NCBI GenBank assembly: GCA_945482615.1
Contig: CALYRG010000003.1
Location: 1 to 64,000, forward strand
Origin: an uncultured Clostridia bacterium
GTDB taxonomy: Bacteria; Bacillota; Clostridia; Oscillospirales; Oscillospiraceae
DNA length: 64,000 nucleotides
Direction of reading: 5' to 3'
In this document: piece after piece, positions 23,251-31,062 of the stretch
Layout of the letters: the number at the start of each line of letters is the position of its first letter
Position numbering within the stretch: position 1 is the first letter of the stretch
The notes under the pieces: generated by a model
Told to the model about the DNA's origin: nothing
Seen by the model: the letters and a program-made list of their open reading frames with translations, nothing else
Database searches by the model: none
Program-made: the position numbers and the translations under genes

Positions 23251-25566
23251 CTATGTCAGTGGGGGATTTTTGCCGTAAGTTTCCCGGAGCTTTTTCAGAA
23301 TGTCGGTGTCTGCGGGGCAGAAGTCGTAGGCACCAATCTGGCTGGGGTGAATCCAGGTAAGGGCATTGTGCTCCAGAAGCTGGGGGACTCCATCCGCAAT
23401 GACGCAGTGATAGAGTGTCAGACGGATGAGAATATCCGGATAGTCGTGAATGACATGGGTGAACGCACTGCCCACCCGGACGGTAATACCCAGTTCCTCC
23501 CGGCACTCCCGCACCAGCGCAGACTCCATGGTCTCTCCGGGCTCCACCTTGCCGCCGACAAATTCCCACAGAAGGCCCCTTGCCTTGCCCGCAGGGCGCT
23601 GGCAGATCAGGAACCGATCCTTTTCCCAAATCAGCGCCGCCACAACGTCCACCATCCGCTTCCGGCTGAGTACCATGGTGGAAATAGGCTCCACCGTGAC
23701 CTGCTGCTGGGCCTGCCCCAGATCACCAGTGCCAGCCTGGCTTCCCCGGACGTGAATCCGCCAAGGCTTGCCCTGAGGCAGAGAAATGGCAACCGGGTGC
23801 TGGGCGGCGTTGAAGATCACATACAGCTCATCCGGCCCCTCGGTAATGCGGTAGACGGCGGTTTGGGGATCGTCGCAGGGGATGCACGATACGAGCTTTG
23901 CCACATCCGCCCGGGTACGCAGCCGCAGGGAGGGATGGGCTTTTCGGAAGGCGATAAGCCCCTTATAGTATCGAACCGTCTGTTCATAGGCAGGATCATC
24001 CAGAGTATCCCATTTCAGGCTGTTGACTTTGTCCGGGGAGCGGTAGCTGTTTTCGTCAAAGCTGCCGCCCCGTCCGGGCTTGGTGCGCAGCATTTCCTCG
24101 CCCGCCTGGAAGAGGGGAACACCCTGAGAAAGCATGCAGAAGGCTGCCGCCAGCTTGTTCATCCGGATTCGGGTATCCAGGGTTGCATCGGGAGCCGCGG
24201 TTGTGATCCGGTCAAACAGGGTGGTGTTGTCGTGGCAGGAGACATAGTTGACGCACTGCTCCGGCTGGGCGGCCCAGGAGGGAGTACCTGTAAAGCAGGC
24301 ATCCAAGAGACCCCGGTCTGTCTCGCCGCCGCATACAAACCCGGGAGCGGTCTGGTCAAACAGTCGTCCGCGCAGGGCGTCCCGAATGGTGTCGCTGAAA
24401 AAGGCAAAGCCGGGAAGCAGGGAGGAATTCTCCTGGACGGCAAGGGTGACGTTGGGCTTGGTAGGGCAGGTATTCATATGCCAGCCCTCGCCGTAGAAGA
24501 GAACGTTGGGATGGTTCCGGTGAACGGCATCCATGACGGAACGGATTGTCTGTACATCCAGAAGGCTGGCAATATCAAACCGGAAGCCGTCAATGTGGTA
24601 CTCCTCCGCCCAGTAGAGCACGGAGTCCACAATGAACTTGCGAACCATGCTCCGCTCGGAGGCGGTGTCGTTGCCGCAGAAGGAGCCGTTGGAATAGACA
24701 CAGTCAGAGCTGATCCGGCTGAAATAGCCGGGAACAAGCCGGTTGAAGCAGAATCCACCGCCATCGTACACGTGGTTGTACACCACATCCATGATGACGC
24801 TGATCCCGGCATCGTGGAGGGATTTCACCATCTGCTTGAACTCCCGCACACGCACGGCGCCGTCATGGGCGTCGGTGGCATAGGAGCCTTCGGGGGCATT
24901 GAAGTTGACCGGGTCATAGCCCCAGTTGTATTGGGGAGAGGGACGGCTTTCGTCTGAGGAGCCGAAATCAAATACCGGCAGCAGATGCACATGGGTGATG
25001 CCAAGGCTGCGCAGATGGTCAAGCCCCACCGGCTGGCCGCCTTTGGTAATGCGGCCGGATTCGGTAAAGGCCAGGTACTTGCCCCGGTGCTGGAAGCGAA
25101 GCCCCCTCTGCATGGAAAAATCCCGGACGTGGAGCTCATAGATGACGGCATCGGTGATGGGGCTTCCGTAATGGGGATCGATGTCCTCGTCCCAGCCCTC
25201 CGGATTGGTGGCGGGCAGATCGATGATCATGGCGCGGCAGCCGTTGACGCCTACAGCCCGGGCATAGGGATCACAGGCTTCCCGCTCCGTTCCGTCTGCC
25301 GTAACCACGAAGGTGTAGTAGACGCCCCGCAGATCCTTCCGGCAATGGGCAACCCAGGTGCCCTGCACATCCTGCTGCATGGGCATCAGGCCAATCAGAT
25401 CATCCCGTTCCGGGTCGCCGGAGGCGTAGAGTCTGACACAGGCGTTCTGTGCGGTGGGGGCCCAGAGCCGGAAGAAGGTTTCCCCACCGGAACACACGGC
25501 TCCCAAATCGGAGCCGGTGTAGGTATAGGCTTGTTCAAATTCGGAGCTGGCGTATTGTTCGTACAT
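23251..25566 (-). CDS. pulA: Type I pullulanase fused to a C-terminal NUDIX hydrolase
   Basis: One uninterrupted 771-residue frame. Residues about 1-130 are a CBM48-type N-domain (FFRLWAPTAQNACVRLY). The GH13 barrel follows, with the type I pullulanase signature YNWGYDP, then DVVYNH, GFRFDIAS (catalytic Asp), FYGEGW (catalytic Glu) and SCHDN. It cleaves alpha-1,6 bonds in glycogen or starch; with no signal peptide it acts in the cytoplasm. From about residue 638 there is a complete NUDIX domain with GGKVEPGE plus RECREELGI, the full GX5EX7REUXEEXGU box, like MutT. An internal ATG at 23655 begins the NUDIX part but has no good ribosome site. It follows gltX by 19 bases. Confidence 0.92.
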   Translation of the reverse strand: MYEQYASSEFEQAYTYTGSDLGAVCSGGETFFRLWAPTAQNACVRLYASGDPERDDLIGLMPMQQDVQGTWVAHCRKDLRGVYYTFVVTADGTEREACDPYARAVGVNGCRAMIIDLPATNPEGWDEDIDPHYGSPITDAVIYELHVRDFSMQRGLRFQHRGKYLAFTESGRITKGGQPVGLDHLRSLGITHVHLLPVFDFGSSDESRPSPQYNWGYDPVNFNAPEGSYATDAHDGAVRVREFKQMVKSLHDAGISVIMDVVYNHVYDGGGFCFNRLVPGYFSRISSDCVYSNGSFCGNDTASERSMVRKFIVDSVLYWAEEYHIDGFRFDIASLLDVQTIRSVMDAVHRNHPNVLFYGEGWHMNTCPTKPNVTLAVQENSSLLPGFAFFSDTIRDALRGRLFDQTAPGFVCGGETDRGLLDACFTGTPSWAAQPEQCVNYVSCHDNTTLFDRITTAAPDATLDTRIRMNKLAAAFCMLSQGVPLFQAGEEMLRTKPGRGGSFDENSYRSPDKVNSLKWDTLDDPAYEQTVRYYKGLIAFRKAHPSLRLRTRADVAKLVSCIPCDDPQTAVYRITEGPDELYVIFNAAQHPVAISLPQGKPWRIHVRGSQAGTGDLGQAQQQVTVEPISTMVLSRKRMVDVVAALIWEKDRFLICQRPAGKARGLLWEFVGGKVEPGETMESALVRECREELGITVRVGSAFTHVIHDYPDILIRLTLYHCVIADGVPQLLEHNALTWIHPSQIGAYDFCPADTDILKKLRETYGKNPPLT

Positions 25567-25585
25567 GGCGAGCGCTCCTTGCTTT

Positions 25586-27235
25586 TTATTCTTTCAGCAG
25601 GGAAATGGTGTCCTGAATGCGCTGGCGGGTCCGATCCTCTCCCAGAATCTGCATAACGGTATACAGGTCGGGGGAGTTGGTCTTACCGGTGACGGCAAGA
25701 CGGACGAAGGTGGACACGTCTGCCACCGTGCCGGGGAAGGCATCGGGGTCAGCCTTGTAGGCTTTCATATCAGTGGTGAAGCCAATTTCTTCGGTGATGG
25801 CCTTGACCTTGGCAAACCAGGTGTTGGCATCATCTGCAAAATCGAAGGAGGCCAGGAACCGGTTCAGGACATCGGCGATGAGGGAAGCGTCGTACTTGCC
25901 CTCAAAGGCAGGCTTTTCCAGGTACTGGTCATAGAAGAAGCCCATATAATCCTTGGCATCCTTCCACACGGCCAGATCCTTTCTCGGCTTCTTCCCGCCC
26001 CGGCCGATGGCAAGGATTCTGGTGGCGAAATCGGGATCGGCATCCAGAGCAGCGCCAAAGTCCGGATCAAACTCCTTTGCCCACTCGGTAAGAAGTCTGT
26101 ACACCTTTCCGGCATCCATCCGGGAGATGACGTTCTTGGAGACATCCACCAGCTTGGCATAGTCAAACAGAGAGCCCGCGGGATTCAGCTTTTTGGGGCT
26201 GAAGGGGAAGGTGGTGGGATCGGCATCGGGGTTGGCCCGACGCCAGTCTTCGAAGTTGGAGTTCAGAAGGGTCATGATATACTCGTACACAGCCTCCACC
26301 GGGAAGCCCTCTGCCTTGTAGAAGGTCAGTGCCAGCTCCGGGTCCTTGCGTTTGCTGAGCTTGCGCTTGGAGGTGCCGTCCATCTTCATCAGAGGCCCGA
26401 TGTGGACATATTTGGGGAGCTTGAAGCCCAGGGCCTGGAACAACTGAATGTGGAAGGGCAGGGTGGGCAGCCACTCATCGCCGCGCACCACATGGGTGGT
26501 GCGCATCAGGTGATCGTCCACCGCGTGGGCAAAGTGGTAGGTGGGAATGCCGTCGGACTTCAGGAGCACATGATCGATGTCGTTTTCGGTGATGGTGAGC
26601 TTTCCCTTCACCAGATCGTCGAACTTGAACTGATTCTGGATGCTGCCGGTACTGCGGAAGCGGAGAACCCAGGGATTGCCTGCATCCAGCTGTGCCTGGA
26701 TGTCCTCCATGGGACGGTCACGCCAGATGGCGTATTTGCCGTAGTAGCCGGTGTTTTCCTTGTTTGCCTCCTGCTGCTCCCGCATGGCGGACAGCTCCTC
26801 CTCGGTGCAGAAGCAGGGGTAGGCTTTGCCCTCGGAAACCAGCTTCCGGGCATACACGTGGTAGATGTCCGCACGCTGCCGCTGACGGTAGGGGCCGTAG
26901 ATACCGCTGTCGCCATCCATGGTGGCGCCCTCGTCAAACTGAATACCATAGTGCTTCAGGGTGTTGATGAGCACCTCCACCGCGCCGGGAACCTCCCGCT
27001 TGGCATCGGTGTCCTCCACCCGGAGGAACAGCACGCCGCCGCTCTGATGGGCCATCCGCTCAGAGGTCAGCCCCTGCACCAGATTACCCAGGTGAACAAA
27101 GCCGGTGGGGGAGGGAGCCATCCGGGTGACAACGGCCCCCTGGGGAACATCCCGGAGAGGGAACTTCTTTTCCAGGTCCTCCGGAGTCATGGTGACATCC
27201 GGAAACAGAAGATCAGCCAAAGCCTGATAATCCAT
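25586..27235 (-). CDS. gltX: Glutamyl-tRNA synthetase
   Basis: The 549-residue class I synthetase charges tRNA-Glu. The HIGH-type motif is PSPTGFVHLGN (about 42-52) and the KMSKS-type motif is KLSKR near residue 292. The insert has PCFCTEEELSAMREQQ as in bacterial GluRS, and the C-terminal third is the helical anticodon-binding part. It is somewhat longer than the usual 480-500 residues. Whether it is discriminating or also charges tRNA-Gln cannot be judged by eye. It is read from its own promoter together with the pullulanase-NUDIX gene, and it is divergent from trpS. Confidence 0.96.
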   Translation of the reverse strand: MDYQALADLLFPDVTMTPEDLEKKFPLRDVPQGAVVTRMAPSPTGFVHLGNLVQGLTSERMAHQSGGVLFLRVEDTDAKREVPGAVEVLINTLKHYGIQFDEGATMDGDSGIYGPYRQRQRADIYHVYARKLVSEGKAYPCFCTEEELSAMREQQEANKENTGYYGKYAIWRDRPMEDIQAQLDAGNPWVLRFRSTGSIQNQFKFDDLVKGKLTITENDIDHVLLKSDGIPTYHFAHAVDDHLMRTTHVVRGDEWLPTLPFHIQLFQALGFKLPKYVHIGPLMKMDGTSKRKLSKRKDPELALTFYKAEGFPVEAVYEYIMTLLNSNFEDWRRANPDADPTTFPFSPKKLNPAGSLFDYAKLVDVSKNVISRMDAGKVYRLLTEWAKEFDPDFGAALDADPDFATRILAIGRGGKKPRKDLAVWKDAKDYMGFFYDQYLEKPAFEGKYDASLIADVLNRFLASFDFADDANTWFAKVKAITEEIGFTTDMKAYKADPDAFPGTVADVSTFVRLAVTGKTNSPDLYTVMQILGEDRTRQRIQDTISLLKE

Positions 27236-27274
27236 GTTTTTACCTCACTTGTCTGTCATTTTTTTTCTGCATAG

Positions 27275-27303
27275 AGTATAGCACACGGCACCAGGGAAAT
27301 CAA
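27275..27303 (-). promoter_or_regulatory. Sigma-A promoter of gltX
   Basis: On the minus strand, TTGATT (27298-27303), a 17-base spacer and TATACT (27275-27280), 40 bases before the start. Confidence 0.75.
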
Positions 27304-27335
27304 TTCGCAATTCGGGCCGGAGAAAGAAAATCTCC

Positions 27336-27364
27336 TTGCACAATCCAGGCATCTGTGATAATAT
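27336..27364 (+). promoter_or_regulatory. Sigma-A promoter of trpS
   Basis: TTGCAC, a 17-base spacer and TAATAT, 35 bases before the start. No T-box leader fits in this short gap. Confidence 0.6.
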
Positions 27365-27398
27365 ATCCAAAAAACACACGAAAGAAGCGTGAATCAGT

Positions 27399-28421
27399 AT
27401 GAATGAAGTGATTTCGGAAGCTACGGAGCCAAAGAAGCGAATGCTCTCCGGCATTCAGCCCAGCGGTGATCTGCATCTTGGCAACTATTTGGGGGCCATC
27501 CGGAACTGGGGGGCGAGGTCTGACCAGTTTGAGTGCTTCTATTTCATGGCGGATATGCACACCATCACCGTCCGTCAAAACCCGGCAGACCTGCGCCGCC
27601 GCACCCTGGAGCAGCTGGCCCAGTACATCGCCTGCGGACTGGACCCGGAGAAGAACACCCTGTTCATCCAGAGCCATGTCCACCAGCATGCGGAGCTTGG
27701 GTGGGTTCTCAACTGCTACACCATGTTTGGCGAGCTGTCCCGGATGACCCAGTTCAAGGACAAGGCGGCAAAGCACGCAGAGAATGTCAACGGCGGCCTG
27801 TTCACCTACCCCAGTCTGATGGCGGCGGATATTCTGCTGTACCAGCCGGATTATGTTCCGGTGGGAGAGGATCAGAAGCAGCACTGTGAGCTGACCCGGG
27901 ACATTGCCAGACGCTTTAACGGTATCTATGGCGATGTGTTCAAGATCCCCGAGCCCTATATCCCCGAGACTGGCGCCCGGGTCATGAGTCTCAATGCGCC
28001 GGATACGAAGATGAGTAAGTCCATTCCCGAGGGCTGCGTATTCCTGATGGAAAGGCCCGAGGATATCCAGCGCAAATTCAAGCGGGCCATCACCGATTCC
28101 GATACGGAAAACTGCGTCCGCTATGACCGGGAGAAGAAGCCCGGTGTTGCCAACCTGATGTCCATCTACTCCGCCTGCACCGGTATGACCTATCAGGAGA
28201 TTGAGGCCCAGTTCCGGGGCCAGGGCTACGGCAAGTTCAAGCCCGCCGTGGCTGACGCTGTGGTGGAGACTCTGCGGCCCATACGGGAGGAGGCTACCCG
28301 CCTGCTGAAGGATAAGGCGTACCTGGAAGGCGTTTACCGGAACGGAGCAGAGCGCGCAGGCTATGTCGCGGAAAAGACCCTGCGCAAGGTCTACAAGAAG
28401 ATTGGCTTTGTCCAGCGCTGA
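27399..28421 (+). CDS. trpS: Tryptophanyl-tRNA synthetase
   Basis: The 340-residue class I enzyme has GIQPSGDLHLGNYLGA (about 18-33, holding the HIGH motif), the Trp-binding region and KMSKS near residues 203-207. Length is standard. The start codon gives a 14-residue polar extension before the usual start of the fold, and the ribosome site is poor (AGCGTGAATCAGT upstream), so a later in-frame ATG at 27441 (MLSGIQPSG) is possible. The stop is followed after one base by a small membrane-protein gene. Confidence 0.96.
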   Translation: MNEVISEATEPKKRMLSGIQPSGDLHLGNYLGAIRNWGARSDQFECFYFMADMHTITVRQNPADLRRRTLEQLAQYIACGLDPEKNTLFIQSHVHQHAELGWVLNCYTMFGELSRMTQFKDKAAKHAENVNGGLFTYPSLMAADILLYQPDYVPVGEDQKQHCELTRDIARRFNGIYGDVFKIPEPYIPETGARVMSLNAPDTKMSKSIPEGCVFLMERPEDIQRKFKRAITDSDTENCVRYDREKKPGVANLMSIYSACTGMTYQEIEAQFRGQGYGKFKPAVADAVVETLRPIREEATRLLKDKAYLEGVYRNGAERAGYVAEKTLRKVYKKIGFVQR

Positions 28422-28422
28422 T

Positions 28423-28692
28423 ATGGAACAGAAGGGATCTGTGTCCCGGGACGAACTGTTTGGCCTGGAGGAGCGCTGCGCCAAGGCCATCCGCACCGTC
28501 GCCAGGGCAATCTTCATTCGCATTGCAGTGTCCGGGCTGCTGATCTGGGTGGTGCTGGCGGTAAACCATACACCGGTGGTGATCGGCCTTGCAGCGTTTG
28601 TGCTGCTGATGAATCTGATGGGGTTGTTCCCTCTGGTACGGGAACTGCGGAAGCGTCTGCGGGAACAGAAGGAGCTTCGCGCAATGGAATAA
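28423..28692 (+). CDS. Small membrane protein
   Basis: The 89-residue protein has two hydrophobic segments (about 30-47 and 51-69) flanked by basic ends (RELRKRLREQKE at the C-terminus). It starts one base after the trpS stop, so the two are cotranscribed and probably coupled. No family is recognised. The frame runs further upstream inside trpS, but the ATG at 28423 is the first that does not overlap. The charge pattern predicts both ends inside the cell. Confidence 0.7.
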   Translation: MEQKGSVSRDELFGLEERCAKAIRTVARAIFIRIAVSGLLIWVVLAVNHTPVVIGLAAFVLLMNLMGLFPLVRELRKRLREQKELRAME

Positions 28693-28693
28693 G

Positions 28694-28730
28694 AAAAGCC
28701 TGCCATTTCGCTTTGAAGTGGCAGGCTTTT
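28694..28730. terminator. Intrinsic terminator, trpS unit / CHAP gene
   Basis: A stem AAAAGCCTGCCATTT with its near-perfect complement (one mismatch) and a 7-base loop, A4 on one side and T4 on the other. It serves both convergent genes. Confidence 0.8.
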
Positions 28731-28731
28731 A

Positions 28732-29337
28732 TCAGCTGTAGTCCGGCAGACCGTAGCCCCGGATGTGAATATCGTTGATGAAGAGGACACGGCTGCACAC
28801 CGCGTCACTCCAGTTGCCCTCGATGACCTTGATGAAGGGCCATTTGACCCCGACCACGATGCCTACGTGATCGGACCAGCCGGTGCAGTCCCGGAGCCTG
28901 TTCTCGTCAAAGTCGTAGTAGATAATGTCACCTGGCTGGGGGATATAGCCGTCATCCTCCTGCCAGGAGCCAAGCCCCTGCCACAGCCCGATCTGGCGCT
29001 GGCAGCCGCATTCCGGAGGAATCCGCTGGGATAGCCCGGCATCCATGGCGGCCACGGTGACAAAGGCGGCACACCAGCTGTCGCTATCCTGCAGGGCATA
29101 GCCCTGGGGCAGAACAGGCTGAGCGTTGTATCGCTCCAGAATGACCCGGTAGCTTCCGTCTGCTTCATTGGTACCCAGATAGGCTTCCGCAGCGGCCACC
29201 AGGCTGAGCCGCTTTCCCGCTTCCGGCTGACCGACCTTGCGGTAAAAGCCCCAGGGTTCAAAAATGTAATGGGCAGCTACGGCAAGAAAAAAGACCGTGC
29301 TGCAGCAAATTTGAATCCATGTTTTCTTTCTGTTCAT
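28732..29337 (-). CDS. CHAP-type amidase/peptidase, membrane anchored
   Basis: The 201-residue protein has an N-terminal signal anchor (about 8-22). A papain-like NlpC/P60-CHAP fold follows: the likely nucleophile is in DSWCAAFV (Cys about 89) and the His is in SDHVGIVVG (about 157), followed by EGN. Such enzymes cut peptidoglycan stem peptides or cross-bridges outside the cell. There is no binding domain. The start has GGAGGG at good spacing. It lies downstream of three small genes of unknown role but with a 59-base gap, so cotranscription is uncertain. Confidence 0.82.
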   Translation of the reverse strand: MNRKKTWIQICCSTVFFLAVAAHYIFEPWGFYRKVGQPEAGKRLSLVAAAEAYLGTNEADGSYRVILERYNAQPVLPQGYALQDSDSWCAAFVTVAAMDAGLSQRIPPECGCQRQIGLWQGLGSWQEDDGYIPQPGDIIYYDFDENRLRDCTGWSDHVGIVVGVKWPFIKVIEGNWSDAVCSRVLFINDIHIRGYGLPDYS

Positions 29338-29396
29338 TGGTTTTCCCTCCGCATTGGGTATATTTTACCACAAACCGGTACAATTTGCAATGAAAT

Positions 29397-29783
29397 TTAC
29401 AGAAATAGGTACAGTGCCAGGGTGAGCAGGGCGTTGTTTTTGCCCTCCTGGGTATTGCCTGCCATCAGCAGAAGCAGCAGTACCACAATCAGATCCTCGG
29501 TGCAGAAGTCCTTGGGAAGCAGCTGGCGCAGAAAGCTGCCAGCATCCTGTTCCCGCCGGGGCGTCATGGGCTTTTGAGACGGCTTCGGCTGGGGTGGTGC
29601 AGGCGCGGCACAGCTGTTCTGCGCTGGAGAAACCGCACAGTCTTCCTTTGGTGGCGGCTGAGGCCGTCCCGGCTGCCGGGGATTATTCTTTCCAGGCGAT
29701 TGAGCGGGGGCTGGTTCCGGTACGGAGCGGCGGCGGTAGCTGCCGTCGGGCTGGGGAATATAGCGGTTATACACGTTCCTCAC
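29397..29783 (-). CDS. Pro-rich protein with hydrophobic C-terminus, unknown
   Basis: The 128-residue protein has a tyrosine-rich start (NVYNRYIPQPDGSYRRR), a long Pro/Gln/Lys-rich middle (about 22-78) and a C-terminal part with DFCTEDLIVVLLLLLMAG and TLALYLFL hydrophobic stretches. It starts with GTG overlapping the upstream stop (GTGA) behind GGGAGG, so it is translationally coupled. I recognise no named family, although the DF..EDL-LLLLL ending resembles hypothetical proteins in other spore-forming Clostridia. It is the third gene of a unit with a sigma-E-like promoter. Confidence 0.7.
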   Translation of the reverse strand: MRNVYNRYIPQPDGSYRRRSVPEPAPAQSPGKNNPRQPGRPQPPPKEDCAVSPAQNSCAAPAPPQPKPSQKPMTPRREQDAGSFLRQLLPKDFCTEDLIVVLLLLLMAGNTQEGKNNALLTLALYLFL

Positions 29784-30136
29784 CTCCCGAGCAAACCTTG
29801 CAGCGCCCCGGAGCCGATCAGAGAGGATGCCAGCTCCGTGAGCTTCGCTGCCCGCATGGCCTTTTCCAGCTTTTCCACCCGGTGGTGGCTTACGTAATGG
29901 GACAAGGCATGAAGCAGCTCCTGCTGGTTGGGGTCAACTTTGCTCTGCTGGGCAAGACCGGACAGCTTCTGGATCAGCCTCATGTCGATAGGCGCTGAGG
30001 CCGGAACCGGGGCGGGGGCGGACGGCTGGGATGCCTGCTCCGAAGGCTGATTCATGGACTGGGCAAGAGCCATGATCTGCTGCATCATCTGCGGGTTTCC
30101 CAGAACGGCATTCAGTTTGTCTTCCAGCTCGCTCAT
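29780..30136 (-). CDS. Helical protein, unknown
   Basis: The 118-residue soluble protein has an N-terminal helix with VLGNPQMMQQIMALAQSM (about 11-28), a Pro/Ala linker (about 35-50) and a Leu/Ala-rich C-terminal helical half ending GALQGLLGR. There are no cysteines and no signal peptide. The start overlaps the upstream stop (ATGA) and its stop overlaps the downstream start, so the three genes form a tightly coupled unit. Function unknown; sporulation expression is inferred from the promoter only. Confidence 0.75.
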   Translation of the reverse strand: MSELEDKLNAVLGNPQMMQQIMALAQSMNQPSEQASQPSAPAPVPASAPIDMRLIQKLSGLAQQSKVDPNQQELLHALSHYVSHHRVEKLEKAMRAAKLTELASSLIGSGALQGLLGR

Positions 30137-30354
30137 AGCTGCTCACCCAGCTTCCGAATGAGGGCCTGGGCCTCGGGTGTGGACAGACTTTTGCTCAGAA
30201 GCTTCTGGGCAGCTGTGTAATTGCCCTGAGACGCCTGCTCCATAGCGGCAGAAAGCTGGCCGCTGTCGCTGCGGCTTAAAATAGCAAGCAGCTGCTGACC
30301 GGCGTCGGTCTGCGCAAGCTGGACAAGGCGGTTAAGGTCTTGTTTTTGATCCAT
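30133..30354 (-). CDS. Small helical protein, unknown
   Basis: The 73-residue protein starts MDQKQDLNRLVQLAQTD and is Gln/Leu/Ala-rich with regular helix spacing, no cysteine and no membrane segment. It is the first gene of the three-gene unit. A much longer reading frame continues upstream, but AGGAGGTG six bases before the ATG at 30354 fixes the start. The NLxQLAQT..G-type start resembles its neighbour (IMALAQSM), so the two may be partners or distant duplicates. Confidence 0.75.
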   Translation of the reverse strand: MDQKQDLNRLVQLAQTDAGQQLLAILSRSDSGQLSAAMEQASQGNYTAAQKLLSKSLSTPEAQALIRKLGEQL

Positions 30355-30385
30355 GGTCACACCTCCTGTTGGCATGTCACAATGG

Positions 30386-30414
30386 ATTCTATGCAGGAGC
30401 GGCCGGAAACGTGC
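30386..30414 (-). promoter_or_regulatory. Candidate sigma-E promoter of the three small genes
   Basis: On the minus strand, GCACGTT (30408-30414), a 14-base spacer and CATAGAAT (30386-30393). It matches about 5/7 and 7/8 of the sigma-E consensus, with the start about 30 bases downstream. Confidence 0.5.
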
Positions 30415-30417
30415 AGG

Positions 30418-30444
30418 AAAAAACCCCATCCACAGGGGATGGGG
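30418..30444 (-). terminator. Intrinsic terminator of the small-ORF array
   Basis: On the minus strand, CCCCATCC, a 5-base loop, GGATGGGG and six T, directly after the last short ORF. It separates the array from the three-gene unit. Confidence 0.85.
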
Positions 30445-30452
30445 CGGATTCA

Positions 30453-30542
30453 TTACTGCTGGTAGGGATTGAAGATGCCCATGGAATAGCAATAAGCCTT
30501 GCAGCCTTCCATTATCAGTTCCTTGAGTTCATTCTTTTTCAT
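30453..30542 (-). CDS. 29-residue peptide, fourth ORF of the array
   Basis: The short ORF begins MKKNELKELI, contains two cysteines (residues 14 and 18) and ends NPYQQ. AAAGGAG lies nine bases before the ATG. It is basic at the start and amphipathic in the middle. Its pattern (LK-L-E-A-GI) loosely resembles the preceding 28-residue peptide. It ends nine bases before a strong terminator. No family is recognised; length is below normal gene-calling cut-offs. Confidence 0.6.
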   Translation of the reverse strand: MKKNELKELIMEGCKAYCYSMGIFNPYQQ

Positions 30543-30587
30543 AATCAAAATCTCCTTTACATATCAGTATGTGGGGCTGGGCCTGGG

Positions 30588-30674
30588 TTACAGGTACAGC
30601 CGGTCAATGGTCATGCCGTAGGCGGCAATGGCCTGGACGAAATCCTCTTTGATAGAGCGCAGTTTCTTGTTCAT
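30588..30674 (-). CDS. 28-residue peptide, third ORF of the array
   Basis: The ORF reads MNKKLRSIKE, then DFVQAIAAYG and MTIDRLYL. It has AGGAGGTG eight bases before the ATG, one of the best ribosome sites in the window, which argues for real translation. It is basic at the N-terminus, with an amphipathic helix and an aromatic/hydrophobic end; there is no cysteine. It overlaps the preceding short ORF by four bases (ATGA). Confidence 0.6.
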   Translation of the reverse strand: MNKKLRSIKEDFVQAIAAYGMTIDRLYL

Positions 30675-30760
30675 GCAAATACACCTCCTGCCTGATAGGC
30701 GGCATCTCCCGGCTTGCGGAAAGTGGAGAGCCCCTTGTTGAAAAAAACAGTCTGCGGCAT
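30671..30760 (-). CDS. Possible 29-residue peptide, second ORF of the array
   Basis: The ORF starts MPQTVFFNKG one base after the previous stop and ends overlapping the next start. The upstream site (GGTGAG) is weak, so translation would depend on coupling. Its codons also contain the strong ribosome site of the next ORF, so it may be only spacer. Confidence 0.3.
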   Translation of the reverse strand: MPQTVFFNKGLSTFRKPGDAAYQAGGVFA

Positions 30761-30761
30761 A

Positions 30762-30842
30762 TCACTCACCGTCCCGGTTGTCGTGATCCTGGGTAAGCTC
30801 CAGGTAGCGCATCAGGCACATTTCAAAATCGCTGTGTCTCAT
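30762..30842 (-). CDS. 26-residue peptide, first ORF of the array
   Basis: The ORF reads MRHSDFEMCL, then MRYLELTQDH and DNRDGE. AAGGAGGT lies nine bases before the ATG. It has one cysteine, an amphipathic N-terminal half and an acidic polar tail, unlike the two basic peptides downstream. No family is recognised. The upstream 220 bases up to the AraC gene hold a GCCGTG/CACGGC hairpin near 30893-30910 and a TATAAT on the minus strand without a convincing -35. Confidence 0.5.
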   Translation of the reverse strand: MRHSDFEMCLMRYLELTQDHDNRDGE

Positions 30843-30995
30843 AGTCAGGATACCTCCTTGCTCATCGGCGGGCCTTCCTTCCCGGAGGAAGTGCCGTGAA
30901 TTCCCACGGCGGCCCAATCATGAATAACATATGAACAAAACTTGCAGTTTGATGCTTCGGGAAGCTCCGCTGAAGTTTGAAGGGATTATAGCACC

Positions 30996-31023
30996 TTGAC
31001 ATAGCCTGGAAAAGTGGTATAAT
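30996..31023 (+). promoter_or_regulatory. Sigma-A promoter of the AraC-type regulator
   Basis: TTGACA, a 16-base spacer and TATAAT, 40 bases before the start. Confidence 0.8.
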
Positions 31024-31062
31024 TGACTTTCATATGGAAGATATTGACATTGTGAACGGGAT

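Noticed and set aside
22898-23278. Possible 126- and 92-residue plus-strand proteins
   Set aside because: They cross palindromes and a terminator-like hairpin, lack ribosome sites and have unusual Arg-rich composition.
30671-30842. Reading the first two short ORFs as one longer protein
   Set aside because: A stop codon at 30762-30764 separates them; translation on the minus strand confirms two frames.
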